A stretch of DNA of 10,408 nucleotides from JBOGED01 sp050743625 (GCA_050743625.1 JBOGED010000072.1:1-10408); one strand, 5' to 3'. Positions 1 to 7,252 are shown, numbered from the stretch's first letter. Made by a program: numbers and translations. Notes: generated from the sequence alone by a model not told the origin.

Positions 1-499
<499 letters not shown>

Positions 500-503
500 C
501 GGA

Positions 504-1142
504 CTAATCCTGCACAGTACGGCGAAGTGCTTCACAGGTGGCGGCTCCCTGGATCATCGGCATCAGCTTTCCGCCGGGTAGTGGGGGCACGAAACGGTCG
601 AGGCGTGCGAGGTGGAGGCCGGCGGCCTCGATGGCCGGCAGCGTCTCGCGGTTGAGGTGACAGCCGGCCGCCGCCCGGCGCCAGACTGGGTTGAGGCGAT
701 CCTGGAGCCACCCCGCGCGTCCATCGGCACGAATGTGCTCGAGGAACAAGAACCGGCCGTCCGGCCGCAGGACCCGGGCGATCTCGCTCAGCGCGGCCTC
801 CACATCCCGCACCGTGCAGAGGACGCACACCGAGACGACCGTGTCGATGGTGTCCCGGCCGGCCGGCAACGCCTCGGCGGGCGCGGCGACGACCTCGACG
901 GGAGCGGTGGCGCCTTCGACGTTCAGCCGGCGCCGCATGAACGGGCTGGGCTCGGTGAGCACGATCCGGTCGACCTCACCGTAGTGTCGGAGGCTTGCGC
1001 CCAAGCCAGCCCCGATCTCCAGCACCGTGCCGGTGGCGTGCCCGAGGAGCTGGGCGCGGCGGTGGCCAAGCCACCCCTCCTCCGCTCGCGCCGTCACCAG
1101 GCCGTACAGGAGCGGGAACGTGCGCTCGGCAATGCGCGTCAT
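504..1142 (-). CDS. Class I SAM-dependent methyltransferase (METTL7-like)
   Basis: The product is a 212-residue cytoplasmic methyltransferase. Motif I is VLEIGAGLGA at residues 40-49, the acidic loop is TEPSPFM at 63-69, motif II/III is TVVSVCVLCTVRD at 101-113, and LRPDGRFLFLEHI at 125-137 is the post-III strand. The later GCHLNRETL stretch is seen in bacterial relatives of METTL7 and similar Methyltransf_11 proteins. The open frame continues upstream to 1328, but that extension is arginine-rich shadow sequence. I chose the ATG at 1142 because it overlaps the stop of the upstream gene by four bases (ATGA at 1139-1142), which points to translational coupling. No separate ribosome binding site is visible, in line with coupling. 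It is the last gene of a probable cysQ-yjbQ-methyltransferase operon. The methyl acceptor cannot be told from the sequence. Confidence 0.85.
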   Translation of the reverse strand: MTRIAERTFPLLYGLVTARAEEGWLGHRRAQLLGHATGTVLEIGAGLGASLRHYGEVDRIVLTEPSPFMRRRLNVEGATAPVEVVAAPAEALPAGRDTIDTVVSVCVLCTVRDVEAALSEIARVLRPDGRFLFLEHIRADGRAGWLQDRLNPVWRRAAAGCHLNRETLPAIEAAGLHLARLDRFVPPLPGGKLMPMIQGAATCEALRRTVQD

Positions 1143-1546
1143 GCCGCGACGAACGAGACCCGCACCGTCCGTGTGGAGTTGTCGATATTGGGGTCGACGA
1201 GGACGACCGACTGCCAGGTGCCCAACGCCATCCGCCCCTCGAACACCGGAATCGTCAGGCAAGGCGAGACGATCAGCGGCAAGACGTGGTCGGCGCCGTG
1301 CCCAGGGCTGCCGTGGCGGTGGACCCAATGGCCCTCCTCACGTGGGAGCAGGTTCGCCAACGCCGTCTCGACGTCCCGCTCGGTGCCCGCTCCGGTCTCG
1401 ATTAACGCCAGGCCCGCCGTCGCATGAGGCACGAATACGTGGCAGAGCCCGTCACCCTTGCCGCGGATCCAGCCGGCCACTTCCCCGGTGATGTCCGCGC
1501 ATTGGAACCGGCTCCCGGTCCGGATCTCGAACGTGGTGGTGTCCAT
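1139..1546 (-). CDS. YjbQ / UPF0047 family protein (secondary thiamine-phosphate synthase type)
   Basis: The product is 135 residues, the usual full length for this family. Family hallmarks are VFVPHATAGLALIETG at residues 38-53, a histidine-rich stretch HRHGSPGHGADH at 77-88, and the near-universal EGRMALGTWQSVVLVD at 103-118. The E. coli member YjbQ has weak thiamine-phosphate synthase activity in vitro, which explains the usual database name; the true role is not settled. The start is the ATG at 1544-1546, because the family's conserved part begins at once with TTFEIRTG; the longer frame to 1789 runs antisense through the 3' end of cysQ. The gene lies 74 bases after cysQ and overlaps the methyltransferase start by ATGA. 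The family is certain, the function uncertain. Confidence 0.9.
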   Translation of the reverse strand: MDTTTFEIRTGSRFQCADITGEVAGWIRGKGDGLCHVFVPHATAGLALIETGAGTERDVETALANLLPREEGHWVHRHGSPGHGADHVLPLIVSPCLTIPVFEGRMALGTWQSVVLVDPNIDNSTRTVRVSFVAA

Positions 1547-1620
1547 GAGCGGACAGCCTACGCGGTCGCTTATGGCCAGGGCTCGGCACGCATACGTGAG
1601 AAACCTGAGCCATTCGGCGG

Positions 1621-2367
1621 TCAGCCGGCCGCCGCCGCCTTGATCACGGTCTCCGCGAGCTCGGGGCGGCAGATCAATAGGTCGGGAAGGTAGGGGTTCG
1701 CCTGGTTGTAGGCCAAAGGCGACCCGTCGAGGCGGGAGACGTGCAGGCCAGCGGACGCGGCGACCGCCACGGGCGCGGCGGAGTCCCATTCGTACTGGCC
1801 GCCCGCGTGTGCGTACACCTCGGCCTCGCCGAGGACGACCGCCATCGCCTTCGCGCCGGCCGATCCCATCGCGACGAGCTCACCGTCCAGCGCGGCCCTG
1901 ATCGGCTCGGTGACAGCCGGGGGGCGGGTACGGCTGACGACCAGCCGCGGCGGCGAGCCGGTGGAAGGAGCGGCTGGAGGCGCTGGCCTCGTCACCAGCG
2001 TCCTTCGCCGCGCCGGTAGCGCGACCGCGCCAGCGGCGAGCGCACCGTCCTCGACCAGGGCGACGTGTACCGCCCAGTCGGATCGGCCGGCTTCGCCGAA
2101 CTCCCGTGTGCCGTCCAGTGGGTCGACGATCCAGACGCGGCGAGCGTGCAGCCGGTCGAGGTCGTCCTTACCCTCCTCGCTCAGCACGGCGTCGTCCGGG
2201 AACGCGCGTCGCAGCTCGGCCATGATCAGCTCATGAGACTCTCGATCCCCTTGTGCCCGCAGTTCCGTCAGGTCGACCCTGGAGTTCGTGGACAGCACGG
2301 CGCGGAGGCGGAGCAGCAGCGAACCCGCGGCGTCTGCGATGCGGGCGGCGTCGGTGTGGTCGCTCAT
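1621..2367 (-). CDS. cysQ: 3'(2'),5'-bisphosphate nucleotidase CysQ (inositol monophosphatase superfamily)
   Basis: The product is 248 residues, close to the length of mycobacterial CysQ. The metal-binding motifs of the inositol monophosphatase fold are all present: GDRESHE at residues 40-46, LSEEG at 62-66, WIVDPLDGTREF at 79-90 and EWDSAAPV at 193-200. The DGTRE version (rather than DGT-N/F) and the ending SPLAYNQANPYLPDLLICRPEL match CysQ of mycobacteria from memory. The enzyme removes the 3'-phosphate from phosphoadenosine phosphate made during sulfate assimilation and can act on inositol phosphates. The start is ATG at 2365-2367, and the frame begins with a helix (DAARIADAAG) as expected. 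The gene is divergent from the UbiB-like kinase gene and is probably the first gene of a three-gene minus-strand operon. No defects are visible. Confidence 0.9.
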   Translation of the reverse strand: MSDHTDAARIADAAGSLLLRLRAVLSTNSRVDLTELRAQGDRESHELIMAELRRAFPDDAVLSEEGKDDLDRLHARRVWIVDPLDGTREFGEAGRSDWAVHVALVEDGALAAGAVALPARRRTLVTRPAPPAAPSTGSPPRLVVSRTRPPAVTEPIRAALDGELVAMGSAGAKAMAVVLGEAEVYAHAGGQYEWDSAAPVAVAASAGLHVSRLDGSPLAYNQANPYLPDLLICRPELAETVIKAAAAG

Positions 2368-2444
2368 GGGCGCACCCTAGCCGCACGCGCCGCCACGTCG
2401 CGCGGCCGATGGTGAATCCTCCCCCTCCCGGCAGAATGGGCCCC
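2368..2444. promoter_or_regulatory. Divergent intergenic region between cysQ and the UbiB-like gene
   Basis: These 77 bases separate two genes that point away from each other, so they should carry promoters for both. They are GC-rich and I see no clear -35/-10 pair or operator repeat. The region also contains a second possible start (ATG at 2409) for the plus-strand gene. Confidence 0.4.
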
Positions 2445-3824
2445 ATGCCGGAGCGCAGCACTGCGAACCTGCCCACTTCCAACCGAGCACAGCGGGGAGC
2501 CCGGGTCGCGAAACTCTCGGCCAGCACTGGCGCGAGCTTTCTCGCGTCCCGCCTTCGCGGGCTGGTCGACGACACCGCAGACGAGCGTTTCCACGTGGAG
2601 ACGGCGCAGCGGATCCTCGAGCTGCTCGGATCGATGAAGGGCGCCGCGATGAAGCTCGGTCAGATCGCGAGCTTCGTCGACTTCGACGCGGACCCTGCGA
2701 TCCAGGCCGTCTATCGCGAGGTGCTGGGGGATCTCCAGGACGCCGCCCCGCCCGTTGCCCCCGAGATCACGGCCGGTGTCATCGAACAGGAGTATGGCAC
2801 CCCGCCTGACCAGGCCTTCGCGCGCTGGGATCCGGAGCCAATCGCGAGCGCGAGCATCGGCCAGGTACATCGCGCACAGCTCCACGACGGTACCGAGGTG
2901 GTCACGAAGGTCCAGTACCCGGGCGTCGCCGAGGCCGTCGAGTCGGATCTGGCGAACGCCGAGGCCTTCGCGCCGTTGGGGAAGATGTTCTCACCTCACC
3001 TGCGGATCCGCCCGCTGTTGGAGGAGCTGCGGGCCCGGCTGACCGACGAGCTGGACTACCAGCGGGAGGCCACCTACCAGCAAGCCTTCTTCGAGCGCTA
3101 CGACGGGCACCCCTTCATCCGCGTACCGCGCATCCATCTCGACTGGTGCCGGCCACGCGTGCTGGTCAGCGACTACATCTCCGGGCGCGATTTCGAGGAG
3201 ATGCTCGTCACGACGACCCCAGCTGAACGCGCCCGCTACGGCGAGATCATCTACCGGTTCATCTTCGGCTCGCTGAACCGGTTCCGGCTGTTCAACGCCG
3301 ATCCGCATCCCGGAAATTATCTGTTCCCCGCCGGCGGCAGCGTCGTATTCCTGGACTTCGGTAGCGTGAAGATGTTCCGCAGCGAGACCCGCCAACTGCT
3401 GCTCACCCAGCTCGACGCGGTGATCGCGGCAGACGCCCAGGCGCTCGTCGACGCGTTGCGGAAGGCGGGCTTCTTCCCTGCCTCGACCCCCGACCCCAAG
3501 AAGATTCTCGAGTGGTTCCGGCTGTTCAACGAGCCGGTGCTGGAAGATCGGGAGTGGACGTACACGCCCGAGTTCGCGCGCGAGGTCGGCCGAGTGACGT
3601 CGGACCCGCGCGGCGGCTACGCGGACCTGATGCGCAAGGTCAACCTGCCGCCCGACTATCTCTTGCTCAACCGCATCCACTGGGGCGTGAACTCCATCCT
3701 GGGGCGCCTTGGCGCCAGCGCGAACTGGCACCGGATCGCGCTCGAGCTGCGTGGCGGTCCACCCGCCACCGAGCTGGGAATGATCGAGCGACCTTTCATC
3801 GACGCATCACCGTTCCTGGCCTGA
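2445..3824 (+). CDS. UbiB/ABC1 (AarF) family atypical protein kinase-like protein
   Basis: The product is 459 residues, a full-length member of the UbiB/ABC1/ADCK family. The KxGQ motif appears as MKGAAMKLGQ at residues 64-73. The alanine-rich nucleotide loop is ASASIGQVHRA at 134-144 and the catalytic lysine is K155 in TKVQYPG. DELDYQREA at 201-209 is the conserved glutamate segment, NADPHPGNYLF at 284-294 holds the catalytic loop, and LDFGSVK at 303-309 is the metal-binding DFG. Proteins of this family support isoprenoid-quinone or other lipid metabolism and bind nucleotide, but actinobacterial substrates are unknown. I took the ATG at 2445, since residues before it (MVNPPPPGRMGP from ATG 2409) look non-coding; neither start has a good ribosome binding site. 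The gene is followed 31 bases later by a small zinc-ribbon gene on the same strand. Confidence 0.88.
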   Translation: MPERSTANLPTSNRAQRGARVAKLSASTGASFLASRLRGLVDDTADERFHVETAQRILELLGSMKGAAMKLGQIASFVDFDADPAIQAVYREVLGDLQDAAPPVAPEITAGVIEQEYGTPPDQAFARWDPEPIASASIGQVHRAQLHDGTEVVTKVQYPGVAEAVESDLANAEAFAPLGKMFSPHLRIRPLLEELRARLTDELDYQREATYQQAFFERYDGHPFIRVPRIHLDWCRPRVLVSDYISGRDFEEMLVTTTPAERARYGEIIYRFIFGSLNRFRLFNADPHPGNYLFPAGGSVVFLDFGSVKMFRSETRQLLLTQLDAVIAADAQALVDALRKAGFFPASTPDPKKILEWFRLFNEPVLEDREWTYTPEFAREVGRVTSDPRGGYADLMRKVNLPPDYLLLNRIHWGVNSILGRLGASANWHRIALELRGGPPATELGMIERPFIDASPFLA

Positions 3825-3855
3825 CCGTGTACCACTCCTCCGATACCGTGTGCTG

Positions 3856-4128
3856 ATGGACGAGGAGCCGCTCGTGATCTGCTGCCTGAGGGTGAGCCAC
3901 CACGAGGTCCCGGCCGCGGGCTCCCGACCCTCTCGGTGCGTGGAATGCGGGGAGCAGGTATGGCTGGCGCCCTCGTCCCAAAGGATGAGGCACCGCGGAG
4001 GCCAACCGACCTGCCTCCAATGCGTCATGGCGACCGGTGAGGAGCTGGAGTTCGAGGCTCCCACCCCTGCTCAGCTCGCCGAGGTCCGCGCCGAGCTCAC
4101 GCGTCGCGAGAAGTCGCCGCGCAACTGA
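3856..4128 (+). CDS. Small zinc-ribbon protein of unknown function
   Basis: The product is about 90 residues with two CxxC pairs, CVEC at residues 28-31 and CLQC at 53-56. They are separated by 21 residues that include GEQVWLAPSSQRM, giving a treble-clef or zinc-ribbon pattern likely to bind one zinc. Two more cysteines sit next to each other near the start (ICCL). The C-terminal third, TPAQLAEVRAELTRREKSP, is a charged helix. There is no signal peptide, so it should be cytoplasmic. The start may be GTG at 3850 or ATG at 3856; neither has a clear ribosome binding site, and I prefer ATG. It follows the UbiB-like gene closely and could be co-transcribed with it. CxxC proteins of this kind with a VWLA or VWVS strand occur as actinobacterial hypotheticals, but I cannot name a function. 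Confidence 0.7.
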   Translation: MDEEPLVICCLRVSHHEVPAAGSRPSRCVECGEQVWLAPSSQRMRHRGGQPTCLQCVMATGEELEFEAPTPAQLAEVRAELTRREKSPRN

Positions 4129-4344
4129 TCGCCTACGACAAGTGAAGTATTTGGTTGCGCCAGCGTGGTTAATTGCGTTACGTTCACGCCAGTCAGGTCG
4201 GGGCAGGTAAGGGGAGCAAGAGCCTCGGTTTGACGAGGCACGCCAAACGGCACCAGGGGAGGGACACCGCCGACGTCTTGGGCTCCTGGTCGCCGCGCCG
4301 AAGTGCCGATTATCAAACACCCCCGAGCAGAAACAGGAGGCTCT
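4129..4344 (+). promoter_or_regulatory. Leader and promoter region of the small secreted-protein gene, with a possible pseudoknot
   Basis: This 216-base gap lies between the zinc-ribbon gene and the secreted-protein gene. It is more AT-rich at 4140-4180 than its surroundings, which suits a promoter, although I cannot pick a convincing -35/-10 pair. Further down, GCCTC at 4222-4226 can pair with GAGGC at 4235-4239. The loop of that hairpin carries GTTTG (4228-4232), which can pair with CAAAC at 4244-4248. The two helices together would form an H-type pseudoknot. No known riboswitch consensus is matched. The leader ends with an AGGAGG ribosome binding site. Confidence 0.35.
4335..4340 (+). promoter_or_regulatory. 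Consensus ribosome binding site AGGAGG
   Basis: A perfect AGGAGG lies four bases before ATG 4345. It decides the start of the 69-residue secreted protein over the longer upstream frame from 4303, and it suggests strong translation. Confidence 0.85.
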
Positions 4345-4554
4345 ATGCGCACTCGCAGCATGGTTGTGGCATTGATGGCCGTAGGCATGCTAATGGGTTC
4401 CGCCTCAGCGGCGCTCGCCACCATCGGTTCCTTGAGCAACTCCGTCGTCTGCTGCGACGGAGGCGGCCGCTTCGGCTCCGTGAGCAACTCCGTCATCGCT
4501 GGCGGCGGTGGCTCCGCCGGTTCGGTAAGCAACTCCGTCATTTGCTGCGATTAG
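4345..4554 (+). CDS. Small secreted protein with three GS(L/V)SNSV repeats and two CCD motifs
   Basis: The product is 69 residues. Residues 1-25 form a classic signal peptide: MRTRS is the charged end, VVALMAVGMLMG the hydrophobic core, and ASA or ALA near 20-25 the cleavage site. The mature part is only about 44-47 residues and is built of three repeats: GSLSNSVV (28-35), GSVSNSVI (44-51) and GSVSNSVI (59-66). The first and last are followed by Cys-Cys-Asp, while the middle one is followed by a glycine run. At the DNA level AGCAACTCCGTC recurs exactly at 4435, 4483 and 4528. A strong ribosome binding site precedes the gene and a strong hairpin follows it, so it looks like a single, well-expressed transcription unit. 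I do not recognise the family. The Ser/Asn/Val-rich repeats suggest beta-strand stacking as in chaplin-like surface proteins, but the resemblance to chaplins is loose. A secreted, cysteine-crosslinked peptide is the cautious reading. Confidence 0.75.
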   Translation: MRTRSMVVALMAVGMLMGSASAALATIGSLSNSVVCCDGGGRFGSVSNSVIAGGGGSAGSVSNSVICCD

Positions 4555-4578
4555 CACATCGCGCAGCAAACGATCCTC

Positions 4579-4607
4579 GGGCCCTGCGGTGCATCACCGC
4601 AGGGCCC
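4579..4607 (+). terminator. Strong hairpin terminator after the small secreted-protein gene
   Basis: GGGCCCTGCGGTG at 4579-4591 is perfectly complementary to CACCGCAGGGCCC at 4595-4607, with a three-base loop. The 13-bp GC-rich stem begins 24 bases after the stop codon. No T-tract follows, which is common for actinobacterial terminators. Confidence 0.75.
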
Positions 4608-4648
4608 TGCGGCTTCCGTGCCACTGGGCCTTCGGTGCTTAACCGCCG

Positions 4649-4747
4649 CCGGCATTTTCCTGCACTGTGCAGAGTTAGTCCGGTATACCGGCATTTTCCT
4701 GCACTGTGCAGAGTTAGTCCGGTATACCGGCATTTTTCTGCACAGTG
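4649..4747. repeat. 39-bp direct tandem repeat, two exact copies and a partial third, with internal palindromes
   Basis: Unit 1 is 4649-4687 and unit 2 is 4688-4726; they are identical. A third copy starts at 4727 and diverges after about 17 bases. Each full unit contains the palindrome CTGCACTGTGCAG (4660-4672 and 4699-4711). The unit junctions make a second perfect palindrome, CCGGTATACCGG (4680-4691 and 4719-4730). The TTTTCCTGCAC core repeated at the start of each copy resembles the multiple terminal repeats of IS21-family elements, but no transposase gene lies here. It could equally be a cluster of operator sites for a dimeric regulator. The rest of the 4555-4867 gap shows only the terminator. 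Confidence 0.8.
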
Positions 4748-4867
4748 GCGCCCCCATGGAGCGAGTCGATGTCACTCCAGAAGAGAAACGCCCAACTCGA
4801 ATAGTCCGCACCTCCGCACGGTCGGCCGCCTCGGGAGCCGGCCGCGGGCCGGATCCGCCTCCACCCA

Positions 4868-7252
4868 TCAAGCGCTGGCGGTCAGTGTGGCGTAGGCGAC
4901 GATGTTGTCGCGATAGTGGCCGATTGAGGAGTCGAAGCTGCCACCGCATGTGATCAGCCGCAAGCCCGCGTGGTCGAGGTCTCCGTAGACGCGGTCGGTG
5001 GGGAACTCGGCTTTCGGGAACTGTTCCAGGCGGTCGACGCTGAACACCGCCACGGAGCCATCCGCCCTCGTGACCCGGATCTCCGCGCCTTGTTGCAGCT
5101 CGCGCAGGCGGAAGAACACGGCCGGGCCGGCCTTCGAGTCGATGTGCCCGGAGATGATCGCGGGCCCCCGCTCACCCGGAGTCGGGAGGTACTGGTACCA
5201 CCCTGCCAAGGCGAAATCCTGCGGCACCTCCATGGTCTGGTCAGGGTTCAGCCCCAGCTTGACGATCTGCGAGTCCACGCCTATCGAGGGGATCTCGATG
5301 CGCGTCGGCTCTGAGGCGAGCAGGGCGACGTTCTCGTCGACCGGCGTCGGCGGCGCCGTGCTGTCCGGCGCCGGGGGGACGCTCGGCGCGGTGCCGGCCT
5401 CTCCGGGCGCTGCCGTGTTGCACGCGGCCAGGGCGAGGGCCAGGGCGGGCAGCATGACGGCGGAGACCAAGGCCCGACGGCCACGCACGCGCGTGCTCAC
5501 GAGGGTCGCAATGCCCAGGGTCACCAGCGCCACGGCGGCCATCGGACCCGTGGGAGGCGAGCCCGCGGTTCCTCCCGCCCCGGTCTGGACACCTCCCTTG
5601 GGCACCTGGTGCCCCCCTCCGTTGCCGCTGTCCTCCCGCAGGACCAGCGTCACGTTGTCGCTCCGGCCACTGCAGCTGACCTTCAGCTCGCCGTCGCGGT
5701 CGCCCTCGAAGGTCTTCGGCAACGTGATGCTCACCGCGAAGACGCCGTTGCCGTCCGCGGTGGTCTGGAACCGGTACGTGAAAGTGCTGATGCGCACCTC
5801 GCCACGCACGGTCGCATTGGGGTCGCAGCCCTTACCACGGACGATAAGCGGCTGCCCCGGCCTCACCGTGTCGCCGTTGTCAGGCTCGGTGATCTGTAGC
5901 ACGGGTGGCGGCGCTGGCTCTTCCAGAACCAGGGTGACGCGGTCGGTGCGCCCACTGCAGGCGATCCTGACCTCGCCATCGCGGTCGCCCTCGAACGTCT
6001 TCGGCAGCATGATCCTCACCGCGAAGGCACCGTTGCCGTCCGCAGAGACCGTGAACGCCTCGGCGAAGGTGCTGATGCGCAGCTCGCCGCGGACGGTCGC
6101 GTTCGGGTCACAGCCCTGACCACGGACGACGAGCTCCTGCCCCGGCCGCACCCTGGTGCCGTCAGCCGGCTCGGTGATCTGTAGCACCGGTGGCGGCGGC
6201 TCCTCCAGAACCAAGGTGACACTATCGGTACGCCCACTGCAACGGACCTCGATCTCGCCATCCCGGTTGCCCTCGAAGGTGCCCGGCAGCCGGATCTGCG
6301 TGGAGAAGCTACCGTCATCCTCCGCCATGGCCGGGAACGTGGACGTCGGCGTGCTGATCAGCACCTCAACCTCGACCGTCGCATTGGGGTCGCAGCCCAC
6401 GCCGCTGACAGTCAGCTCCTGCCCCGGCCGCACCCTGGTGCCGTCAGCCGGCTCGGTGATCTGTAGCACCGGTGGCGGCGGCGGCTCCTCCAGGACCAAG
6501 GTGACGCTGTCGGTGCGGCCGCTGCAACGGACCTCGATCTCGCCATCCCGGTTGCCCTCGAACGTCTTCGGCAGGACGATCTGCGTCACGAAGTCGCCGT
6601 TGCCGTCCGCGGTGGCCGTGAACGCCTCGGCGAAGGTGCTGATCAACAACTCGCCGTCGACGGTGTCATCCGGGTCACAGCCCTGGCCGCGGACGACGAG
6701 CTCCTGCCCCGGCCGCACCCTGGTGCCCTCAGCCGGCTCGGTGATCTCGAGCGTGGGAGCGGGGAGAGGATTGACGAGCGTGATAGTGATGCTGTTCCCG
6801 CCGCACGAGACCTGGACGGTGAACTGGTCCTGCCCCGGCTCGACCGGCGCGCCGACCCTAAAGGACACGGCGAAGCCTCCGTCCTGTGTCGCGGTGGCGG
6901 TGGCGGTGTCGAAGAACGTGCCTTGTGCGGCGTCGAACGCCACCTCACCACCCGGCTCACACCCGATTCCCGTGAACCCGATCGTCTGGTCCGGCTGGAC
7001 GACCGTACCGTCCGCGGGCTCGAGGATCTGAGGCGCGTACACCGGCGCAGACGATGCCGCCGCGGGTTCCTCGATCGGCGCGGCGGTCTCCTCCTCGGCC
7101 GGCGCGGCGGTCTCCTCCTCGGTCGTATCCTCAGCTGCATAAGCCCGAGCCGTCGCGATCAGTCCCTGCGCTACTGACGTCAGCGCCAGCAGCAGCACGA
7201 GCCATATCACGTTGGCGGTGACCATCCCGCCGAAACCCCGCAGGCGATTCAC
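4868..7252 (-). CDS. Surface protein with five cysteine-paired repeats fused to a class F sortase
   Basis: This single frame encodes 794 residues. Residues 1-40 are a signal peptide (NRLR, then IWLVLLLALTSVA, cleavage near ARAYA), followed by an acidic TEEET/AAP linker to about 72. Five repeats of about 94 residues occupy 73-544, each with GxGC(D/E)P and a second cysteine near its end, suggesting an Ig-like fold with one disulfide each. Then come VPKGGVQTGAGG (about 550-561) and SPPTGP, a hydrophobic segment (571-588), RGRR, and a second hydrophobic segment ending in the lipobox-like LAAC (C611). The class F sortase domain spans 649-794, with H703 in SGHIDS, C769 in LITCGG and R781 in GHYRDN, the complete catalytic triad. 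Sortases cut a sorting signal at the outer membrane face and join the protein to the wall. The GTG at 7252 was chosen for its ribosome binding site. Normally substrate and sortase are separate genes; internal GTG 5500 may mark the old sortase start. Confidence 0.85.
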   Translation of the reverse strand: MNRLRGFGGMVTANVIWLVLLLALTSVAQGLIATARAYAAEDTTEEETAAPAEEETAAPIEEPAAASSAPVYAPQILEPADGTVVQPDQTIGFTGIGCEPGGEVAFDAAQGTFFDTATATATQDGGFAVSFRVGAPVEPGQDQFTVQVSCGGNSITITLVNPLPAPTLEITEPAEGTRVRPGQELVVRGQGCDPDDTVDGELLISTFAEAFTATADGNGDFVTQIVLPKTFEGNRDGEIEVRCSGRTDSVTLVLEEPPPPPVLQITEPADGTRVRPGQELTVSGVGCDPNATVEVEVLISTPTSTFPAMAEDDGSFSTQIRLPGTFEGNRDGEIEVRCSGRTDSVTLVLEEPPPPVLQITEPADGTRVRPGQELVVRGQGCDPNATVRGELRISTFAEAFTVSADGNGAFAVRIMLPKTFEGDRDGEVRIACSGRTDRVTLVLEEPAPPPVLQITEPDNGDTVRPGQPLIVRGKGCDPNATVRGEVRISTFTYRFQTTADGNGVFAVSITLPKTFEGDRDGELKVSCSGRSDNVTLVLREDSGNGGGHQVPKGGVQTGAGGTAGSPPTGPMAAVALVTLGIATLVSTRVRGRRALVSAVMLPALALALAACNTAAPGEAGTAPSVPPAPDSTAPPTPVDENVALLASEPTRIEIPSIGVDSQIVKLGLNPDQTMEVPQDFALAGWYQYLPTPGERGPAIISGHIDSKAGPAVFFRLRELQQGAEIRVTRADGSVAVFSVDRLEQFPKAEFPTDRVYGDLDHAGLRLITCGGSFDSSIGHYRDNIVAYATLTASA
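5621..7036 (-). repeat. Five tandem coding repeats of about 282 bases in the sortase-fusion gene
   Basis: In gene order the units are about 7036-6755 (divergent), 6754-6470, 6469-6188, 6187-5903 and 5902-5621. The last four share ITEP(A/D)xGxxVRPGQ, GCDP, ADGNG or similar, TFEG(N/D)RDGE and CSGR(T/S)Dxx TLVL, and long stretches are nearly identical in DNA. This points to recent duplication or gene conversion, and makes the copy number prone to change or to assembly error. Confidence 0.85.

Noticed and set aside
612..1427. Long plus-strand open frame of 271 codons
   Set aside because: It is antisense to the methyltransferase and YjbQ genes, both with clear motifs, and its own translation shows no family features; it is a GC-rich shadow.
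2991..3731. Minus-strand open frame of 246 codons
   Set aside because: It is antisense to the UbiB-like kinase gene, whose catalytic motifs are complete, and has no recognisable domain.
4190..4300. Known riboswitch such as a cyclic di-AMP or cobalamin type in the secreted-protein leader
   Set aside because: The conserved blocks of those classes are not found; only short stems are visible.
4649..4747. CRISPR array
   Set aside because: The repeats are directly adjacent with no unique spacers, and there are no cas genes.
4173..4895. Plus-strand open frame of 240 codons spanning the secreted-protein gene and the tandem repeats
   Set aside because: It overlaps the better supported 69-residue gene in another frame, lacks a ribosome binding site, and its repeats come only from the 39-bp DNA repeat.
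4618..4953. Open frame with repeated GIFLHCAELVRYT
   Set aside because: The repeat unit is 39 bp, a multiple of three, so any open frame through it gives protein repeats; the rest is arginine-rich shadow of the sortase gene.
4996..6119. Plus-strand 373-codon and 291-codon frames opposite the sortase fusion
   Set aside because: They mirror the repeat array on the other strand and show low-complexity Ser/Pro/Arg sequence without domains.
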